Positions 53,089 through 55,505 of a stretch of DNA of 55,505 nt are shown piece after piece (positions within the stretch are counted from its first letter, which is position 1; each line of letters starts with the position of its first letter). A program made the position numbers and the translations under genes. Under the pieces are notes generated by a model. It did no database searches. It was not told the DNA's origin and saw nothing but the letters and a program-made list of their open reading frames with translations. Origin of the DNA: Lachnospiraceae bacterium (lineage in GTDB: Bacteria; Bacillota; Clostridia; Lachnospirales; Lachnospiraceae); assembly GCA_029008875.1 (NCBI GenBank), contig JAQXJP010000019.1:1-55505 (forward strand). Direction: 5' to 3'.

Positions 53089-53278
53089 GAGCAGAGCTTC
53101 CGAACTGGCCAAGGAAAGGCTGTTGCTTATGGCGGAATCGGAGCCTTTTGAGAGTTCTTCCCCCATGATGATCCAGTTGAAAAAAGAATTGTGTGAAGTG
53201 TTGGAGCGATATTTGGATATCTCCTCCGATGAATACGAGATTAAATTGATACGCAGATACCAAGAGAAGAGAGAGTAA
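53075..53278 (+). CDS. minE: Cell division topological specificity factor MinE
   Basis: 67 residues from ATG 53075, nine bases after AAGGAGG. In-frame codons upstream (from 53048) overlap minD and lack a ribosome site. It has the MinE layout: short membrane-contacting N-terminus (MMFCKSR), the MinD-binding ASELAKERLLLMAES (about 8-22) and the dimerisation part EVLERYLDISSDEYEIKLI (about 44-62). With MinCD it would give an oscillating Min system, less common in Firmicutes than DivIVA but frequent in Clostridia. Confidence 0.88.
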   Translation: MMFCKSRASELAKERLLLMAESEPFESSSPMMIQLKKELCEVLERYLDISSDEYEIKLIRRYQEKRE

Positions 53279-53279
53279 C

Positions 53280-54410
53280 ATGTTAAAGCATTACAAAATT
53301 AGAAATTATCATTTCCCATTAATTATATATCTGGTGATTTTATCCGTGATTGGAATTTTGCTGATTGGAAGTGCGGAAGCATCGGTACAGACAAAACAGG
53401 TTTTGGGGTTATTTCTGGGACTTCTTATGATGGTTGTGATTTCTCTGATGGATTACTCCTTTATTCTGAAGTTTTCCTTGCTGTATTATGTGGGAATTGT
53501 ATTTCTGTTGATATTGGTTGAAATATTCGGAGATACCACCGGTGGTTCACAGCGATGGATTGAGATTGCCGGTATCCGTTTTCAGCCTTCCGAACTGGCA
53601 AAAATTGTATTGATACTCTTCTTTGCTTACTATTTCATGAAACACGAAGAGAAGATTAATACCTTTAAGACTTTGGTGTTTTCTTTTATCCTGGTTGGAA
53701 TCCCGCTGTTTTTGATCTATAAGCAGCCGGATACTTCCACCACCATCGTGATGGCATTTATTTTCTGCGCACTCTTGTTTATTGCGGGATTAAGTTATAA
53801 AATAGTAGGTAGTGTGATCGTTATCATGGTGCCTGTGGTCATTATCGGGATTACTTACCTTCTGCGCAATGCGGAGGCACTTGTGGCGGAGCATTATCAA
53901 TTTAAGAGAATTATGTCCTGGCTGGATCCCACAAATCCTCTGTATTCGGAGGCTGCCACACAGCAGCAAAACTCCATAATGGCCATCGGTTCGGGACAGT
54001 TGGTGGGAAAAGGGCTTAACAATTCCGTCTCCACTTCCATGAACAACAGTAACTTTATCATTGAACCCCAGACAGATTTTATTTTTGCTGTCGCCGGGGA
54101 AGAATTGGGCTTTTTGGGGTGCGCCTTAATTATTATTTTGTTGTTACTAATTGTGCTGGAATGTGTTATGATAGGAATGAAGGCAAAAGATACTGCCGGG
54201 AAGCTGATCTGCTGCGGCATGGCATCTTTGGTCGCCTTTCAGTCTTTTGTCAATATTTGCGTTGCGACGGGGCTTATGCCGAATACCGGTGTTCCGTTGC
54301 CATTTGTCAGTTACGGGTTAACTTCGCTCGTATCCCTGTTCATGGGAATGGGCTTTGTGTTAAATGTCGGATTACAGCCGAAAAAGTATACCAAGGGGGG
54401 CTATTTATGA
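53280..54410 (+). CDS. rodA: RodA-type SEDS peptidoglycan polymerase
   Basis: 376 residues, about ten transmembrane helices, with the SEDS signatures GSQRWIEIAGIRFQPSELAKI (about 93-113), QPDTSTTIVM (about 149-158), GLMPNTGVPLPFVSYGLTSL (about 334-353). It polymerises lipid II with PBP2 in the elongasome encoded next door. It begins two bases after minE stops and overlaps mgsA by four (ATGA). Confidence 0.94.
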   Translation: MLKHYKIRNYHFPLIIYLVILSVIGILLIGSAEASVQTKQVLGLFLGLLMMVVISLMDYSFILKFSLLYYVGIVFLLILVEIFGDTTGGSQRWIEIAGIRFQPSELAKIVLILFFAYYFMKHEEKINTFKTLVFSFILVGIPLFLIYKQPDTSTTIVMAFIFCALLFIAGLSYKIVGSVIVIMVPVVIIGITYLLRNAEALVAEHYQFKRIMSWLDPTNPLYSEAATQQQNSIMAIGSGQLVGKGLNNSVSTSMNNSNFIIEPQTDFIFAVAGEELGFLGCALIIILLLLIVLECVMIGMKAKDTAGKLICCGMASLVAFQSFVNICVATGLMPNTGVPLPFVSYGLTSLVSLFMGMGFVLNVGLQPKKYTKGGYL

Positions 54411-54799
54411 ATATCGGATTAGTGGCACATGATTCCAAAAAGAAACTTATGCAGAATTTTTGTATTGCCTACAGAGGTATTCTTATGAAGCATAAACTGT
54501 TTGCTACAGGAACAACCGGACGACTGATCGAAGAAGTGACCAACCTGACGGTTCACAAATATTTAGCCGGAACACTCGGCGGTGAACAGCAGATCGGTGC
54601 TCAGATCGAAAATAATGATATTGATCTGATTATTTTTATGCGCGATCCGGAACAGTTTACAGGAATAAACAATGTACATAAACTTGTACAGTTATGTGAC
54701 AGCCACAATATCCCATTGGCTACAAACGTAGCTACGGCTGAATTGTTGATCAAAGCCCTTGACAGAGGCGATCTCGACTGGCGTGAATTTTACAAATAA
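54407..54799 (+). CDS. mgsA: Methylglyoxal synthase family protein with altered active site
   Basis: 130 residues. The fold is clear from MNIGLVAHDSKK (1-12), FATGTTGRLIEE (about 38-49) and NIPLATNVATAELLIKAL (about 102-119). In the Escherichia coli enzyme the catalytic base is Asp71 in GGDQQ, with His98 and Asp101 in a PHDPD motif. Here the first reads GGEQQ (Glu60), and the region after DPE (about 80-95) lacks the PHDPD motif. Activity is therefore uncertain. It starts in an ATGA overlap with rodA, with AAGGGGGG as ribosome site. Confidence 0.85.
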   Translation: MNIGLVAHDSKKKLMQNFCIAYRGILMKHKLFATGTTGRLIEEVTNLTVHKYLAGTLGGEQQIGAQIENNDIDLIIFMRDPEQFTGINNVHKLVQLCDSHNIPLATNVATAELLIKALDRGDLDWREFYK

Positions 54800-54849
54800 T
54801 ATTCTATACAAATACGTAAAACATACTAGATAAGGACGGTACCGAAAAA

Positions 54850-55505
54850 ATGAAAAAAATCAGAATACTTCCTTTGCTTCTTCTCGTAACCGGAACACTT
54901 GTCGGCTGCACATCTTCCAGAACGCTTGTGAAAGACTATAAAAATACAGCTCTTTCGGCAAAGACACTTATCATTAACATTAATCAGGAAGATGACTGGG
55001 AATTTTTCGGAAAAAATCTTGCTGTTTTTCCAAAAAACGAAAAAACAATTTCAGTTTCAGAAACAAAAGAGGAATCTGAAACCGAAGAGGAATCTGAAAC
55101 CGAAGAGGAAAGTTCCATATCCGATGAAGACGAAAGTACAGAGACAACAGAAGCAGAAGAAGGAGTGGATGATACTTCCTCAGAAAATTCACTTGAGAAT
55201 CCGAAAGATACCAATCAAATCGATTCAAAATCAGGTCTTCTTGCCGGCATAGATACACTTGAAAATGTTTATGGCAAAAATGTATTTGACCGTGTTTATC
55301 CTGCAAGTGTCACAAAGATCATGACGGCACTGATCGCCTTAGAGAAAGCCAACTTTTCTGACAAAGTAACTTTCACGGAAGATATGGTCGTCACCGAATA
55401 CGGTGCTAAGCTTTGCGGTTTCAATGTGGGAGACGAGTTGACGGTTGAACAGCTCTTTTACAGTCTTCTGATCTATAGCGGAAATGATGCAGCCAACGCT
55501 CTGGC
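54850..55505 (+). CDS. D-alanyl-D-alanine carboxypeptidase lipoprotein (S11 family), 5' part
   Basis: Open at the window end; 218 codons are visible. Lipobox LVGC (Cys20) follows a hydrophobic signal. Residues about 70-125 are a low-complexity Glu/Ser/Thr linker. The penicillin-binding domain begins near 128, with the nucleophile motif SVTK in PASVTKIM (about 149-156) and SGN in YSGNDAANAL (about 209-218). It trims pentapeptide stems of peptidoglycan. The length beyond the window is unknown. Codon choice (GAA, ACA) differs from most upstream genes. Confidence 0.88.
   Translation, partial: MKKIRILPLLLLVTGTLVGCTSSRTLVKDYKNTALSAKTLIININQEDDWEFFGKNLAVFPKNEKTISVSETKEESETEEESETEEESSISDEDESTETTEAEEGVDDTSSENSLENPKDTNQIDSKSGLLAGIDTLENVYGKNVFDRVYPASVTKIMTALIALEKANFSDKVTFTEDMVVTEYGAKLCGFNVGDELTVEQLFYSLLIYSGNDAANAL
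55069..55110 (+). repeat. Short tandem repeat in the carboxypeptidase linker
   Basis: An 18-bp unit GAGGAATCTGAAACCGAA occurs twice in a row (55069-55104), with a partial third copy. It encodes EESETE repeats in the surface linker. Confidence 0.8.

Noticed and set aside
54119..54406. Extended reading frame upstream of mgsA inside rodA
   Set aside because: It is out of frame with rodA and without a ribosome site. MNIGLVAHD is the usual N-terminus of the family.

Overview
The window is a contiguous chromosomal stretch, mostly plus-strand housekeeping operons, that looks like a spore-forming member of the Clostridia, most likely Lachnospiraceae. The reasons are the mreBCD-PBP2-minCDE-rodA-mgsA order, the yqfC-yqfD-phoH-HD-ybeY block, a BofC-like protein, TepA next to SpoIIIE/FtsK, a Re-type citrate synthase beside isocitrate dehydrogenase and Rex, strong AGGAGG ribosome sites and occasional TTG/GTG starts. 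There are no rRNA or tRNA genes, CRISPR arrays, prophages or transposase genes. The species cannot be named from sequence alone.

Layout: 0-2.6 kb, end of pheT, queA and a PilZ protein. 2.7-5.7 kb, convergent aroA and tyrA separated by a 596-bp quasi-palindromic element (copy A). 5.8-9.6 kb, an atypical EF-G-like GTPase, an exported probable beta-propeller protein and two small unknown minus-strand genes. 9.7-10.7 kb, a 43-codon gene, a second quasi-palindrome (copy B, 576 bp, opposite orientation) and a Cys/Asn/Gly-rich small protein. 10.8-14.3 kb, Re-citrate synthase, isocitrate dehydrogenase and rex. 14.3-20 kb, a coiled-coil protein, Nnr, MazF toxin, CorC-like CBS protein, YebC and glycogen synthase. 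20.1-26 kb, tepA, ftsK/spoIIIE, fhs and folD. 26-35.7 kb, a zinc-ribbon/TPR protein, rlmH, sporulation and RNA-maturation genes, a DUF3048 lipoprotein, a MurJ-like flippase and a BofC-like protein. 35.8-45.5 kb, two flavoproteins, mutS-mutL-miaA and a methionine-gamma-lyase-like enzyme. 45.5-55.5 kb, radC, the rod-shape and division-site cluster, a divergent methylglyoxal synthase and the start of a D,D-carboxypeptidase.

The most unusual content is the pair of quasi-palindromes at 4003-4598 and 9866-10441. Each is bounded by the same 36-bp terminal inverted repeat, is flanked by TA, and can fold end to end into one long interrupted hairpin. The inner 232-nt domain has exactly the same length in both copies, with about 11 differences by hand count. 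Several of these are paired compensatory changes that keep the stem. Nine bases before this domain both copies carry a sigma-A-like promoter (TTGTCT, 17 bp, TAYAGT) whose spacer has diverged while the boxes and spacing held. The outer arms have diverged strongly between copies, yet each still matches its own partner arm. I read this as a mobile or formerly mobile element that carries a promoter-driven structured RNA. I do not recognise it as a named family.

Other points deserving a second look are substituted catalytic motifs in the EF-G-like GTPase, in the PgpH-like HD protein and in methylglyoxal synthase, a large insertion in PBP2, and a shift in codon choice after rodA.
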